Of a stretch of 64,000 nucleotides of DNA, positions 1 through 8,455 are shown piece after piece (within the stretch, counting starts at the first letter, position 1; the number at the start of each line of letters is the position of its first letter). This DNA comes from CAZPQK01 sp964588695 (GTDB lineage Bacteria; Krumholzibacteriota; Krumholzibacteriia; WVZY01; JAKEHA01): positions 372,001 through 436,000 of the forward strand of contig CAZPQK010000002.1 of assembly GCA_964588695.1 (NCBI GenBank), in the 5' to 3' direction. The position numbers were made by a program, and so were the translations under genes. The notes beneath the pieces are model-generated. The model ran no database searches, was not told the DNA's origin, and saw only the letters and a list, made by a program, of their open reading frames with translations.

Positions 1-3000
1 CTCCGCTAATCAGAATCGAAGCGCCGTCCAGAGCAATTGCCTCCGAGGCGTTGTCCACAAACACGGCCCCCGTAACCGTTACGCCGCTGGTATGCACTAC
101 CTCCAACCCGACGTCGTTGTCTTCGATTGATAAACCGTTGAAAGTGGCGTTTCCTTCGATCCTCGCACCAACTTCCGCGCCAACTATCGCACCACCAGTG
201 GCATAGAAGGTTCCACTTGATGAAACCTGAACTCCGTACGAGCCGCCAGTGCTTACGTCACATGTATCGCAGCGAAAGGTGCCACCACTCGTAATATCTA
301 CGGCAGACGCGTCAAAATTAGAGAAGGTGACATTTCGTCCGTGTGAGCTATCCGGAGATGCGATGACGAGTCCAGCCATTTCACCGTTTCGAAATTCAAC
401 CGCGTCCAGTTCGACGACACCTTTTGTCAAAAGCCCGGTTTCGGCGTTTGCGATCTTCAGGTTGCTAATATTTGCGAATCCAAGTGTGTCTACGGTGATG
501 CCATACCAAGCGACACTATCCCCAAGATCGGGATGCGCGCCAAGATACACCGGCGATTCGGAGAGTCCAAATGCCAGCAACGAGTCGGAAACCGTCAGTT
601 CAATCAGCGCTGTGTCCGTGCCTGCAGCAGACTGATCTTCCGCATCGACAATTATCCTGGCGGAGCTATCAATGTAGACCGTGTCCGCGACAACGTCGCC
701 GAGAAACCTAGATTCGCCAGCGATGGTTATGTTGTCATAGGTCCCCTTGTACGGCTGAACAGCCACGCGACTGTTGCGAGAATCACGGTTTGCGCTCGGC
801 CATGAACCTGTCCCGTCGCCGGAACCGACGGCGAAAGCATGCAAGACACTATCGGGCGAGGTAAATACAAGCTCACCGATTCCATCGTCGTTGAGGTCCG
901 TAATGACGAGTTCCCCTGTAATTTCCTCGTTGTAACCAACAACTTCAAATTCCGCGAGGGTGGCAAGGTCCGTTCCGCGAAACACGTGTACAAGGTACCG
1001 ATTGGCATCGTCGAGTCCAAAAGGGAGGTAGATATTTACATCATCGGCACGCGACACAATCGCAATCTCTTCACCGCTATCCGATGTAAGATCGCCGATA
1101 ACTGGCACGGAAGCGAACTCAATTGTGGGCACCACCGTGCTATCAATCAAGCTGCCGCTTACGTCGATTGTACGGAGTGTGCTGTCTGACGCGCACACCA
1201 CGCTCCATTCTTCACCGTTGTCTATCCGTCCGACGCTAAGTATCGGTTGGGCGCCTACTGGATACGTCCACTGCGGAGATAAGTCGTAGTCGAACTTACG
1301 AATCACGTTCCCGCTTCCCGTGCTTCCCGTTACAATAATCTCCAACTTCGCATCGTTGTCGGTATCCACTAGAACCAAAGAATGTGGAGAATTGATAGCG
1401 CCAATCGCCACAGAACCGGTTATCGAGCCCGCCTGCGCGTCGATAATATACAGCGTACTGCCGACAGCAATGAGCAAATTCAACCTACCGCTACCGGAGA
1501 CGTCGCCCGCAGCAAGCCCTGCGCTAAAGGCGTCACCATCGTCACCACTCAACGGAACCGCAATCGCTTCCCCGTTTTGCATACTTGTGACTCGTGCGGT
1601 CGGCTGCCCAGACGTAAAGTCTATCCGACCCGCCATGAAGTCACCGTTTCCCAAATAGTCTCCCAATACGAGGTTCGTACCCGTAGCGACGCGGATCGGT
1701 GACACTGAAGCAACGGGTAATGAATCGAGCACGCTTCCAGATTCCGCCTCCAACGTATAGAGGTGATTCTCTAAAGCCGTGGATGAAGGTGCGCCTATAT
1801 AATGTATTCGGGGACGATAAGACTTGGAGGATGTCCCGTACGCGATATTTCCAATTCCACTGGGTCGATCCAACTGCCAAATCGTCTCTCCAGAACTTGA
1901 ACTGACGCAAATTGTCGATTTACCACCGCTAGCAATAACTTCGCTGCCGGAGTTAGCCGCACTAAACTCGCCGACGATCACTGCGTCACGGCATACGATG
2001 GGGAGCTTGAATGGAAATCCCTGCAGATATGGTTGTCCGATCAACGTTCTCATCGAGATGTTGTTGCCAAGCGCTGTCTCCGGTAGGTGCCCATTGCGAT
2101 CAACAACTGTATATACCTGCTTGCTTCCAACGCCAAACCCCGAAAGAGAAAGGGATGCGGCAACCGTGCTAAACGCCGGAACGTCCACGGCAACACTGTC
2201 AAGCCTTGTGCTTCCGCTGGAATCAGGATGGCCCAACCAAATCTCTAACGCGGCGTCTTCCACGTCCTGGCTACCCAGGTTATCGCAATACACAGTTAGG
2301 TTTCCTGGAGACGAAGAATCGACGTATCTTGTACCCGACTCGGTTTTGCTACCGCTGAGTCCCGCAACACGTAGATCCACATTGGTTGAATCACCTTCCC
2401 GCCAGACCAGGTTCAGCGCCGGATCCCCGAACAAAGTCAAGCCTCGTAGCGTTGCGTATGGCGGAACACCTAATTGAAGGAATCGCATCCCAAACGCGAC
2501 GGCGCCCGTCGTCGTGTTGTTCTCTGCGAACACACTCCGAAAAAAATTAGCGAAGTCTACTTGAGCCTGAATCGTGATTTGCGTTCGGCAGTAAGCGAGA
2601 ACAGCGATACCGCCGCCAGGTTGCACAAGCAATCGCTCGGCAACTACATCCGAGCTGTCAATCGGCGTGGCGGGCGCCGCGACACATGCACCTGGGAGCG
2701 AACTGGTTGCACACGGCCCGGCGCCGCAACAAACGTCATCATCAATAGTTGTGTCAAAACTGCCCATTTGCGTACCACATAGAAAGAAAAACGGCGGAGT
2801 GGACGTCGTCATGGTATCGTAGTGACTGGGGAGGAAACAGCCTCCAGATTGACCCGCCAAGTAGAATTTGTAGGCATGATCGAAGAGCACCGCCGTCCCA
2901 AATCCGTTCTTAATGCTATCCGCAAGAACGCTACTGAACGCTGCGTCGCTCAAACCCGAAGTAAGCCGATGCATCTTCCGGACGTTCATGTTTGACGGAA

Positions 3001-4153
3001 TGAAATTTGTCTGCACGGAATCGACGAAGTCGGAAAAACCCTGCCCTCCCATGCCCTGAAAAGTAAATCCGCCGTCTTGGCCACCAGTAGCGATGAGAAG
3101 TCGATTTGTCCACGCCGCATTCGCCGGGAGCGGTTCGTAGCTCGTAATCTTTTGGACGACGTTTGTGAGTTCCCAGTCACCGCCGTCGTCGTCAATCGGC
3201 AATCGACCGACCAGTAAGTCCGGCAACGCAATCTGGGTTGGGTCAACGGTTAGCGCCGCGTAGTAGGCATCCGAAGATTGACTGTTCTCACTCTCGAAGC
3301 CGTAGTATCCGGGAATTAAGACGTCCCCGGCAGGGTTTCTTGCATCACCGACGAGTAGCAAATAGGCCAGCCGTCCGTCGCCGATGTGGTTGGCAGACTC
3401 CGAGTCATAAACGTCTATCAGAAAATCCCTGATGACACCCGGAGTCACGGATGTGTCCGGGGTTGCATCTATTGACGCCATGGAAACGATCGCAACGTCC
3501 AATCCGCTGACGTTTGCTCGATGGTCGGCGAGTTGTTCAATAAGGAGACTGTCGCTAGCCTCGTCGCAAAGTTCTGCAGCAACTAACATTACATAGTCTG
3601 CGCCGAACGCTATGACGGAGTCCGCGGTATCCTCCCAATCCGACCCGACACACCACTTCCAGTCGCCCGGGGCTATGCGCTGTTGTTGCACATTTTTGGC
3701 AAGCGCCGGCGTATCCACCAAGAAAGGGACACAGGCCGCGAGCAACGGGTTGCCGCCGCTAACTTTACGTGATCGTCCGACAAACGCAAGACTAAGCTGG
3801 GTTACAGGCCCTTTTGTCGTACCTGAAACGGCAACCAGCGCCAATGCCTGGCCTCTCAACCTTTCCACGCGAACCACTTTCGCGGTCAGGCGCGGGTTGC
3901 CAACCACCTTGAGGTTGATTGACGACTCGTTGTCGGTAGGAATCGGGACCCATGCGCTAAAATGGACCCGCGCCCGCGCCTTCGTCACCACCGAAAGAAG
4001 ATACCCGGAATCGGTCGCCCTTTCGTATCGCAGGTGCGCGTTTCCGTCGCGTGCTATCGGATTCGGGCCTCCGAGCGCTGTCATGGCTAGCGCCATACTT
4101 GTCGCAACCACGACCCAAGCCACGGTTCCTGCTAATGGCCCACGTGCAGGCAT
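1..4153 (-). CDS. Gingipain-like C25 family cysteine protease, secreted, C-terminus outside the window
   Basis: Reading leftward from ATG at 4153, the frame stays open to base 1 (about 1384 codons), so the C-terminus lies outside the window. A GGGAGGG ribosome site precedes the start. Residues 8-27 form a signal segment. The peptidase C25 region has YLLLVGDA, SDAYYAAL, LLVGRLPID and a Lys-Ile-x-x-Tyr-Glu helix, then His426 and Cys459. That 33-residue spacing equals His211/Cys244 of gingipain RgpB. The usual GHG around the histidine is DHA here, while the cysteine context CGTQMGSFD is normal. Next come FG-GAP/VCBS-like repeats (for example DLNDDGIGELVF) and, from about residue 1140, short turns typical of a right-handed beta-helix. 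C25 proteases are classic type IX secretion substrates; a C-terminal sorting domain is expected beyond the edge. Substrate unknown. Confidence 0.85.
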   Translation of the reverse strand, partial: MPARGPLAGTVAWVVVATSMALAMTALGGPNPIARDGNAHLRYERATDSGYLLSVVTKARARVHFSAWVPIPTDNESSINLKVVGNPRLTAKVVRVERLRGQALALVAVSGTTKGPVTQLSLAFVGRSRKVSGGNPLLAACVPFLVDTPALAKNVQQQRIAPGDWKWCVGSDWEDTADSVIAFGADYVMLVAAELCDEASDSLLIEQLADHRANVSGLDVAIVSMASIDATPDTSVTPGVIRDFLIDVYDSESANHIGDGRLAYLLLVGDARNPAGDVLIPGYYGFESENSQSSDAYYAALTVDPTQIALPDLLVGRLPIDDDGGDWELTNVVQKITSYEPLPANAAWTNRLLIATGGQDGGFTFQGMGGQGFSDFVDSVQTNFIPSNMNVRKMHRLTSGLSDAAFSSVLADSIKNGFGTAVLFDHAYKFYLAGQSGGCFLPSHYDTMTTSTPPFFFLCGTQMGSFDTTIDDDVCCGAGPCATSSLPGACVAAPATPIDSSDVVAERLLVQPGGGIAVLAYCRTQITIQAQVDFANFFRSVFAENNTTTGAVAFGMRFLQLGVPPYATLRGLTLFGDPALNLVWREGDSTNVDLRVAGLSGSKTESGTRYVDSSSPGNLTVYCDNLGSQDVEDAALEIWLGHPDSSGSTRLDSVAVDVPAFSTVAASLSLSGFGVGSKQVYTVVDRNGHLPETALGNNISMRTLIGQPYLQGFPFKLPIVCRDAVIVGEFSAANSGSEVIASGGKSTICVSSSSGETIWQLDRPSGIGNIAYGTSSKSYRPRIHYIGAPSSTALENHLYTLEAESGSVLDSLPVASVSPIRVATGTNLVLGDYLGNGDFMAGRIDFTSGQPTARVTSMQNGEAIAVPLSGDDGDAFSAGLAAGDVSGSGRLNLLIAVGSTLYIIDAQAGSITGSVAIGAINSPHSLVLVDTDNDAKLEIIVTGSTGSGNVIRKFDYDLSPQWTYPVGAQPILSVGRIDNGEEWSVVCASDSTLRTIDVSGSLIDSTVVPTIEFASVPVIGDLTSDSGEEIAIVSRADDVNIYLPFGLDDANRYLVHVFRGTDLATLAEFEVVGYNEEITGELVITDLNDDGIGELVFTSPDSVLHAFAVGSGDGTGSWPSANRDSRNSRVAVQPYKGTYDNITIAGESRFLGDVVADTVYIDSSARIIVDAEDQSAAGTDTALIELTVSDSLLAFGLSESPVYLGAHPDLGDSVAWYGITVDTLGFANISNLKIANAETGLLTKGVVELDAVEFRNGEMAGLVIASPDSSHGRNVTFSNFDASAVDITSGGTFRCDTCDVSTGGSYGVQVSSSGTFYATGGAIVGAEVGARIEGNATFNGLSIEDNDVGLEVVHTSGVTVTGAVFVDNASEAIALDGASILISG

Positions 4154-4234
4154 TTGGACCCTCCCTCATTTGAAACCAATCCTCAAGCAGTTCGCTGGGT
4201 GTCAAGCGTATTGTGAATAGTCTGTGATTTCAAC

Positions 4235-4263
4235 TTGAATTGTCGTCTATTCGCGTGTACGCT
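4235..4263 (+). promoter_or_regulatory. Possible sigma-70-like promoter for the secreted-protein triplet
   Basis: TTGAAT and TACGCT are separated by 17 bases in the spacer between the divergent C25 protease and the first small secreted protein, about 20 bases before its ATG. The match to the consensus is moderate and was found by eye. The ribosome site GAGGTGGTGA follows. Confidence 0.3.
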
Positions 4264-4283
4264 TTTTATGAGGTGGTGAGCCC

Positions 4284-4841
4284 ATGCGTAACATACGATT
4301 AGTCGTGCTGATCTTGGTTCTGGGGTTGTTTTTGCCGAATCAAGAGGCTATCGGAACAACCCCGTCGATCGCGACATACTTTGACGAGAACGGCTTGCAG
4401 ATTGAGATCTGCGATGGCTACAGATTTTCCGACATACATGTTGTTGCTCTTAACGTTAATGCGTGGGTGTCAAGCTTTCGGTACAAGATTGAGTTTCCAC
4501 CGCCTTTCACCTTTTTGGGTGGGTTCGGGTTTGTCGCCGACCCCATAGTCGACGGAACCGCTGACACCGGAATCGAAATCAGTTACCCATCGCCTGTCTA
4601 CTTTGGAGCGAACCAGTTGATACATACGGCTGGCGTCGTTTGGACGTGTTCGTATGGGTGCCCGTATTCCAACGTCTACATTGCTCCCGTCCCATTTCCG
4701 GGGCTAACGGAAATCGAAGTCGATGTCGTGCAGGGCGAAACCACGACCACATTGTTTCTGAACACATCCGCCGCTGTCCTGTGCCCGACGCTCCCCGTCC
4801 AACAGCAAACCTGGGGTAAAATCAAGGCGCTATATCGTTAG
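4284..4841 (+). CDS. Small secreted protein with WGxIKxLY tail, copy 1 of 3
   Basis: A 185-residue protein with a signal peptide (about residues 1-25). The mature part is rich in beta-strand residues and has conserved blocks YKIEFPPPF, DTGIEISYPSPVYF and APVPFPGLTEIEVDV. A few cysteines are present, including one ten residues before the tail tryptophan. It ends in QTWGKIKALYR. No known domain is recognised; the fold resembles the small exported beta-sandwich proteins common in FCB candidate phyla (inference). It is the first of three tandem copies and shares nearly all of its last 140 bases with copy 3. Start supported by GAGGTGGTGA upstream. The function is unknown, and the tail matches that of three unrelated proteins at 16676-19141. 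Confidence 0.8.
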   Translation: MRNIRLVVLILVLGLFLPNQEAIGTTPSIATYFDENGLQIEICDGYRFSDIHVVALNVNAWVSSFRYKIEFPPPFTFLGGFGFVADPIVDGTADTGIEISYPSPVYFGANQLIHTAGVVWTCSYGCPYSNVYIAPVPFPGLTEIEVDVVQGETTTTLFLNTSAAVLCPTLPVQQQTWGKIKALYR

Positions 4842-4875
4842 GGTTGCGCACATCACGCGAGGTGACGTCGTTGTT

Positions 4876-5433
4876 ATGCATGCGTTGCGACTTTCAGTTT
4901 TAATCTTCGTTCTTGGCACTGCCCTTAGCTCCCCGGCAGCGGCCAGTACCCCGACGATAGCAACGTACTATGACGCGAACGGCTCTCAGATTAAGAATTG
5001 CGATGGCTCTACCGAATTCTCTGACGTACACATAGTTGCTCTCAACATCAATGCGTGGGTGTCCGCCTTTCGGTACAAAATTGAATATCCGCCGCCATTC
5101 ATTTATTTGGATGAGCATAGCTTTTTTTCCGACCCCGTGATCGGCGGAACATCTGACACCGGAATTGAAATCAGTTACCCATCGCCTGTCTACTTTGGTG
5201 AAAGCCAGTTGATACACCGGGCTGGCGTCATTTGGGTGTGTGGACCAGGGTGTCTTATTGCCAACGTCTACATTGCTCCCGTCCCATTCCCGGGGCTAAC
5301 CGAAATCGAAGTCGATGTCGTGCAAGGCGAAACCACGACCACATTGTCCATGAGCGCATCCGCCGCTGTCCTTTGTCCTGCGCTCCCGGTCCAAGAGCAA
5401 ACCTGGGGTAAAATCAAGGCGCTATATCGTTAG
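4876..5433 (+). CDS. Small secreted protein with WGxIKxLY tail, copy 2 of 3
   Basis: A 185-residue paralogue of its two neighbours. The signal peptide ends near Ala-Ala-Ala-Ser (residues 21-24), and the mature protein starts with TPTIATYYDANGSQI. It keeps the blocks RYKIEYPPPF, DTGIEISYPSPVYF and APVPFPGLTEIEVDV and the C-terminal QTWGKIKALYR. The 34-base gap from copy 1 (GTTGCGCACATCACGCGAGG and what follows) recurs almost unchanged before copy 3, so gene and leader were duplicated together. Its first 40 codons are closest to copy 3, whereas its tail diverges from copies 1 and 3. It is probably cotranscribed with them. Function unknown. Confidence 0.8.
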   Translation: MHALRLSVLIFVLGTALSSPAAASTPTIATYYDANGSQIKNCDGSTEFSDVHIVALNINAWVSAFRYKIEYPPPFIYLDEHSFFSDPVIGGTSDTGIEISYPSPVYFGESQLIHRAGVIWVCGPGCLIANVYIAPVPFPGLTEIEVDVVQGETTTTLSMSASAAVLCPALPVQEQTWGKIKALYR

Positions 5434-5464
5434 AGTTGCGCACATCACGCGAGGTGACGTTGTT

Positions 5465-6025
5465 TTGCGAGCGTTGCGACTTTCAGTTTTAATCTTCGTT
5501 TTTGGCACTGTCCTTGGCTCCCCGGCAGCAGCCAGCACCCCGACGATAGCGACATACTACGACGCGGACGGCTCTCAGATTGATGATTGCTACAGCTCCC
5601 CGGAGGTCGCAGATATACACGTAGTTGCCCTAAACGTTAATGCGTGGGTATTGGGCATTCGGTATAAGATAGAGTTTCCACCGCCGTTTGTTTATTTGGA
5701 TGAACATAGCTTTTTCACCGACCCCGTGATCGGCGGAACATCTGACACCGGAATTGAAATTAGTTATCCATCGCCCGTCTACTTTAGTGAGCGCCAGTTG
5801 ATACACAAGGCCGGCGCCGTTTGGACGTGTTCGTCTGGATGCTCCCCGTATCTAAACGTCTACATTGCTCCCGTCCCATATCCGGGGCTAACGGAAATCG
5901 AAGTCGATGTCGTGCAAGGCGAAACCACAACCACATTGTTTCTGAACACATCCGCCGCTGTCCTGTGCCCGACGCTCCCGGTCCAACAGCAAACCTGGGG
6001 TAAAATCAAGGCGCTATATCGTTAG
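5465..6025 (+). CDS. Small secreted protein with WGxIKxLY tail, copy 3 of 3
   Basis: A 186-residue paralogue of the two preceding genes. It starts at TTG: alignment with copy 2, which has ATG at the equivalent place, and the GAGGTGA site upstream support this. A signal peptide is followed by TPTIATYYDADGSQI, then RYKIEFPPPF, DTGIEISYPSPVYF and the C-terminal QTWGKIKALYR. The 5' end is close to copy 2, while the last 140 bases are almost identical to copy 1; such a mosaic suggests gene conversion. Last gene of the triplet. Confidence 0.78.
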   Translation: MRALRLSVLIFVFGTVLGSPAAASTPTIATYYDADGSQIDDCYSSPEVADIHVVALNVNAWVLGIRYKIEFPPPFVYLDEHSFFTDPVIGGTSDTGIEISYPSPVYFSERQLIHKAGAVWTCSSGCSPYLNVYIAPVPYPGLTEIEVDVVQGETTTTLFLNTSAAVLCPTLPVQQQTWGKIKALYR

Positions 6026-6404
6026 AGTTGCCGCGCGATCAAGTGTGCCGATCCGCTGCCAACCATCAGCAGTACCTGCAATTCCCCCCTCGGAACAATT
6101 CACGGGTTAGCGCGCGCGTAGCCAGGATACATCGTGGTATGCGGCTCACTGTTCCTGCAACGCCGAATTTATCTCGCGGATTTTTTGTTCTTGTTCTTGA
6201 CAGCTTTCAAACCCGCGCGTTCTAAGCAACGCATCAACAGTTGTGATTCGTTCGGGAAACCACCCCGCTCGCACGACGCACGCGCAAATTGTGTGTTACG
6301 ACTTTTTTGATTCGCTGAACGCAAACGCAAGCGCTACGCGTCATTGGGCGAGTCGAAAAAGGCGGTGTTATGATTTGGTATCGGATGCGGGGGAAAGGAA
6401 TCCG
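6026..6404. other. Intergenic stretch before the HNH gene
   Basis: No convincing gene was seen; short open frames here lack ribosome sites and recognisable products. The only element found by eye is a promoter-like TTGACA (6197-6202), 17 bases, TTCTAA (6220-6225) on the + strand, which could serve the HNH gene about 180 bases further on. Confidence 0.4.
6197..6225 (+). promoter_or_regulatory. Possible sigma-70-like promoter upstream of the HNH gene
   Basis: A perfect TTGACA is followed after 17 bases by TTCTAA (3 of 6 matches to TATAAT). The position is plausible for the DUF222/HNH gene, with a leader of roughly 170 bases. Found by eye only. Confidence 0.33.
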
Positions 6405-7937
6405 ATGTTCCAAACGAAACCGCTGGCCCACCTGACTCATCACCAACTTCACAATCGTGTCGTTCGCTTGATGCGGCGCGAACGCGATTGCACAATCGCG
6501 ATCCTCGACCATCTATCGGCGATGGATCGGCGTCGGTTGTACCGCGCGCGCGGCCACGCGTCATTGTATGTGTATGTCACGGAGGAGCTGGGTTATTCCA
6601 ACGCTTCCGGGGTTCGTCGCATCCGCGCCGCCCGCGCGATGGCCAGGTATCCGCATCTTCGCGATCTGTTGCGCGACCGCAAGATCACATTGGGTGCGTT
6701 GTCTCAGGTCGCTACTTTGCTGACCGACGCCAACGTGCAGTCGGTTACCGCCGAGTTGTGCGGCACTTCCACGCGCGGCGCCGAGGCGTTGGCGGCGCGG
6801 CTGCGGGGTACTCCCGCACGGCGGGAGCGTATTGTTACGGTCGCGCCGGTTCGTAGCGAGGTGAGCGACGCGAGCGCGCCCATGTTGCTGGCATGCTCGT
6901 CCGGGCGTGCGGAGTCTGCGTCCGCTTTGTCGGCCTCCCCGTTAGGGCGTGGGGAGTCTGCGTCCGCTTTGTCGGCCTCCCCGTTAGGGCGTGGGGAGTC
7001 TGCGTTTGGGCGCTTAATGTCGTCGCAGTCCGCCGAGTCCGCGTGCCAGGCTGTTAAAAAACCTGGTGCTCCGCCTGCGTCCCCGAATCTTTCGCCTACG
7101 TCAACCTCATCGCGTACTTTTGCACGACCAGCGCTGGTCGTAAACACCGAGCCCACGCAAGCGTCTCAGATCGAGAACGCAAACGACCTTCGATTCCGGC
7201 TTGAGTTTACGATCGACGCATCAACAATGGCAAAGTTCGAGAAGGCAATGGCGTTGGCCAGTCACCGCGTTAAAGGCGCGATGTCGACCGAGAAGATTTT
7301 TGCGCTCATGTTGGAAGAGTTCCTGAACAAACATGAACCCGCGCGCAAGCAAAAGCGGCGCGAGGCACGACGAAAAGCCAAGGACGTGTCTCGGTCGCGC
7401 ACAAGCGGCGGAGAAAACGCCGAGCGTGAACCCGCTGAAGCGGGTACCAGCACGGCAAGTCCCGCGAGTTGCGATGCAAACAATGAGCGGGACCGCGCCG
7501 AAGCGGGTGCCGGCACGAAGCGCTCGCCGAGTTGCAGTGCAAACGCCGAGCGTGAACCCGCCGAAGGAGCTACCGGCACGGCAAGTCCGCCGAGTTACGG
7601 TGCAAACACTGAGCGTGAACCCGCCGAAGGAGCTACCGGCACGGCAAGTCCGCCGCGCAGTCAGGTCGGTGCGCGAACGCGCCACATCCCGACGGCGGTC
7701 CGCGACGAGGTATTCATTCGTGACGGCGGCCAGTGCACGCATCGACGTTCCGACGGGCGTCGCTGCACGGCGACCCGCTTCCTTCATATCGATCACGTTG
7801 TTCCGTTCGCGCTTGGCGGTGCGAACGTAGCATCGAATCTGCGGCTGCTGTGCGCGGCGCACAATCAGTTTTCGGCAGAGCGGTGGTTTGGGCGCAAGCC
7901 GCACAACGGCAGGCCTGGTGAACGGGCGGATGAGTAG
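6405..7937 (+). CDS. DUF222-type HNH endonuclease with repeat-rich linkers
   Basis: A 510-residue protein; the ATG at 6405 follows GGGAAAGGAA and replaces an upstream in-frame extension lacking a ribosome site. Residues 1-150 form the helical N-terminal domain typical of DUF222/13E12-repeat HNH proteins (LYVYVTEELGYSNASGVRRI). Residues 410-500 are an HNH nuclease domain: IRDGGQC, then HIDHVVP (H461, D463, H464), NLRLLC and AAHN, with cysteines probably binding zinc. Between them are low-complexity linkers: a 14-residue unit (ESASALSASPLGRG, 42 bp) twice in tandem from 6912, and about four copies of a 21-residue unit like AEREPAEGATGTASPP over 7420-7660. An 18-bp palindrome sits in the coding sequence at 7124-7141. 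The family's DNA target is not known; selfish or phage-related roles have been proposed for such genes. Confidence 0.85.
   Translation: MFQTKPLAHLTHHQLHNRVVRLMRRERDCTIAILDHLSAMDRRRLYRARGHASLYVYVTEELGYSNASGVRRIRAARAMARYPHLRDLLRDRKITLGALSQVATLLTDANVQSVTAELCGTSTRGAEALAARLRGTPARRERIVTVAPVRSEVSDASAPMLLACSSGRAESASALSASPLGRGESASALSASPLGRGESAFGRLMSSQSAESACQAVKKPGAPPASPNLSPTSTSSRTFARPALVVNTEPTQASQIENANDLRFRLEFTIDASTMAKFEKAMALASHRVKGAMSTEKIFALMLEEFLNKHEPARKQKRREARRKAKDVSRSRTSGGENAEREPAEAGTSTASPASCDANNERDRAEAGAGTKRSPSCSANAEREPAEGATGTASPPSYGANTEREPAEGATGTASPPRSQVGARTRHIPTAVRDEVFIRDGGQCTHRRSDGRRCTATRFLHIDHVVPFALGGANVASNLRLLCAAHNQFSAERWFGRKPHNGRPGERADE
6912..7004 (+). repeat. In-frame 42-bp tandem repeat inside the HNH gene
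   Basis: Two identical 42-bp units (6912-6953 and 6954-6995) plus a partial third encode ESASALSASPLGRG twice. The identity at DNA level indicates recent expansion by slippage or recombination. Confidence 0.85.
7420..7665 (+). repeat. In-frame ~63-bp degenerate repeats inside the HNH gene
   Basis: Four degenerate copies of about 63 bp encode units such as NAEREPAEGATGTASPPS. The last two copies are nearly identical; the first two have drifted. They form a charged, Ala/Gly/Ser-rich linker just before the nuclease domain. Confidence 0.75.
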
Positions 7938-8455
7938 TGTCCGGGGTGGCGACCGGCGGCGCGAAACAAGACCGGTTTGCAACCGGCGGTAAGATGCATG
8001 ACCGGTTCGCAACGGCGCGGCGATCTACGACCAGCGCTGGTCGTGGCAGCCCTACGGGCGCGAAACCGTGGCAACCCGACTGGCGCGAAACCGCGGCGTC
8101 GCCGGAAGCCATGCAGTGGCGCGGTCGCAATAACGGGCACGAGTTGGGCGGCTGTCACGACCAGCGCTGGTCGTGGCAACCCGACGGGCATGAACCGCTG
8201 CGTCGCCGGAAGCCATGCGGTGGCGCGGTCGTAATAACGCGCACGAGTTGGGTGGGAGTCACGACCAGCGCTGGTCGTGCTAGCCGGACTGGCGGAAAAC
8301 CGCGGCGACCCGACTGGCGCGAAACCGCGGCGTCGCCGGAAGCCATGCAGTGGCGCGGTCGTAATAACGCGCACGAGTTGGGTGGGAATCACGACCAGCG
8401 CTGGTCGTGCTAGTCGGACTGGCGGGAAACCGCAGCGTCGCGGTAAACCAAACCG
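7938..8455. repeat. Noncoding direct repeats carrying a perfect 18-bp palindrome
   Basis: This non-genic stretch lies between the HNH stop and the convergent membrane-protein gene. ACGACCAGCGCTGGTCGT occurs at 8027-8044, 8157-8174, 8261-8278 and 8391-8408, spaced 130, 104 and 130 bases apart; the last three are 20-bp palindromes with C and G flanks. They sit in three larger direct units beginning near 8090, 8195 and 8327, each with GCGTCGCCGGAAGCCATGC, then GGCGCGGTCG, AATAACG and GCACGAGTTGGG before the palindrome. A fifth copy is inside the HNH gene at 7124-7141. The conserved sequence between palindromes makes this unlike CRISPR. It could be a REP-like family, a protein-binding array or the target or remains of an element linked to the nuclease. 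Confidence 0.9.

Noticed and set aside
249..4220. Many + strand open frames in the left 4 kb
   Set aside because: They lie opposite the continuous C25 protease frame, are short and show no family signatures.
7221..8012. A 263-codon minus-strand frame opposite the HNH gene
   Set aside because: It mirrors the repeat-rich coding sequence of the HNH gene and continues into noncoding repeats; no product is recognised.
7938..8455. Possible CRISPR array
   Set aside because: The repeats are palindromes in larger direct units, and the sequence between them is conserved rather than unique. No cas gene is near.
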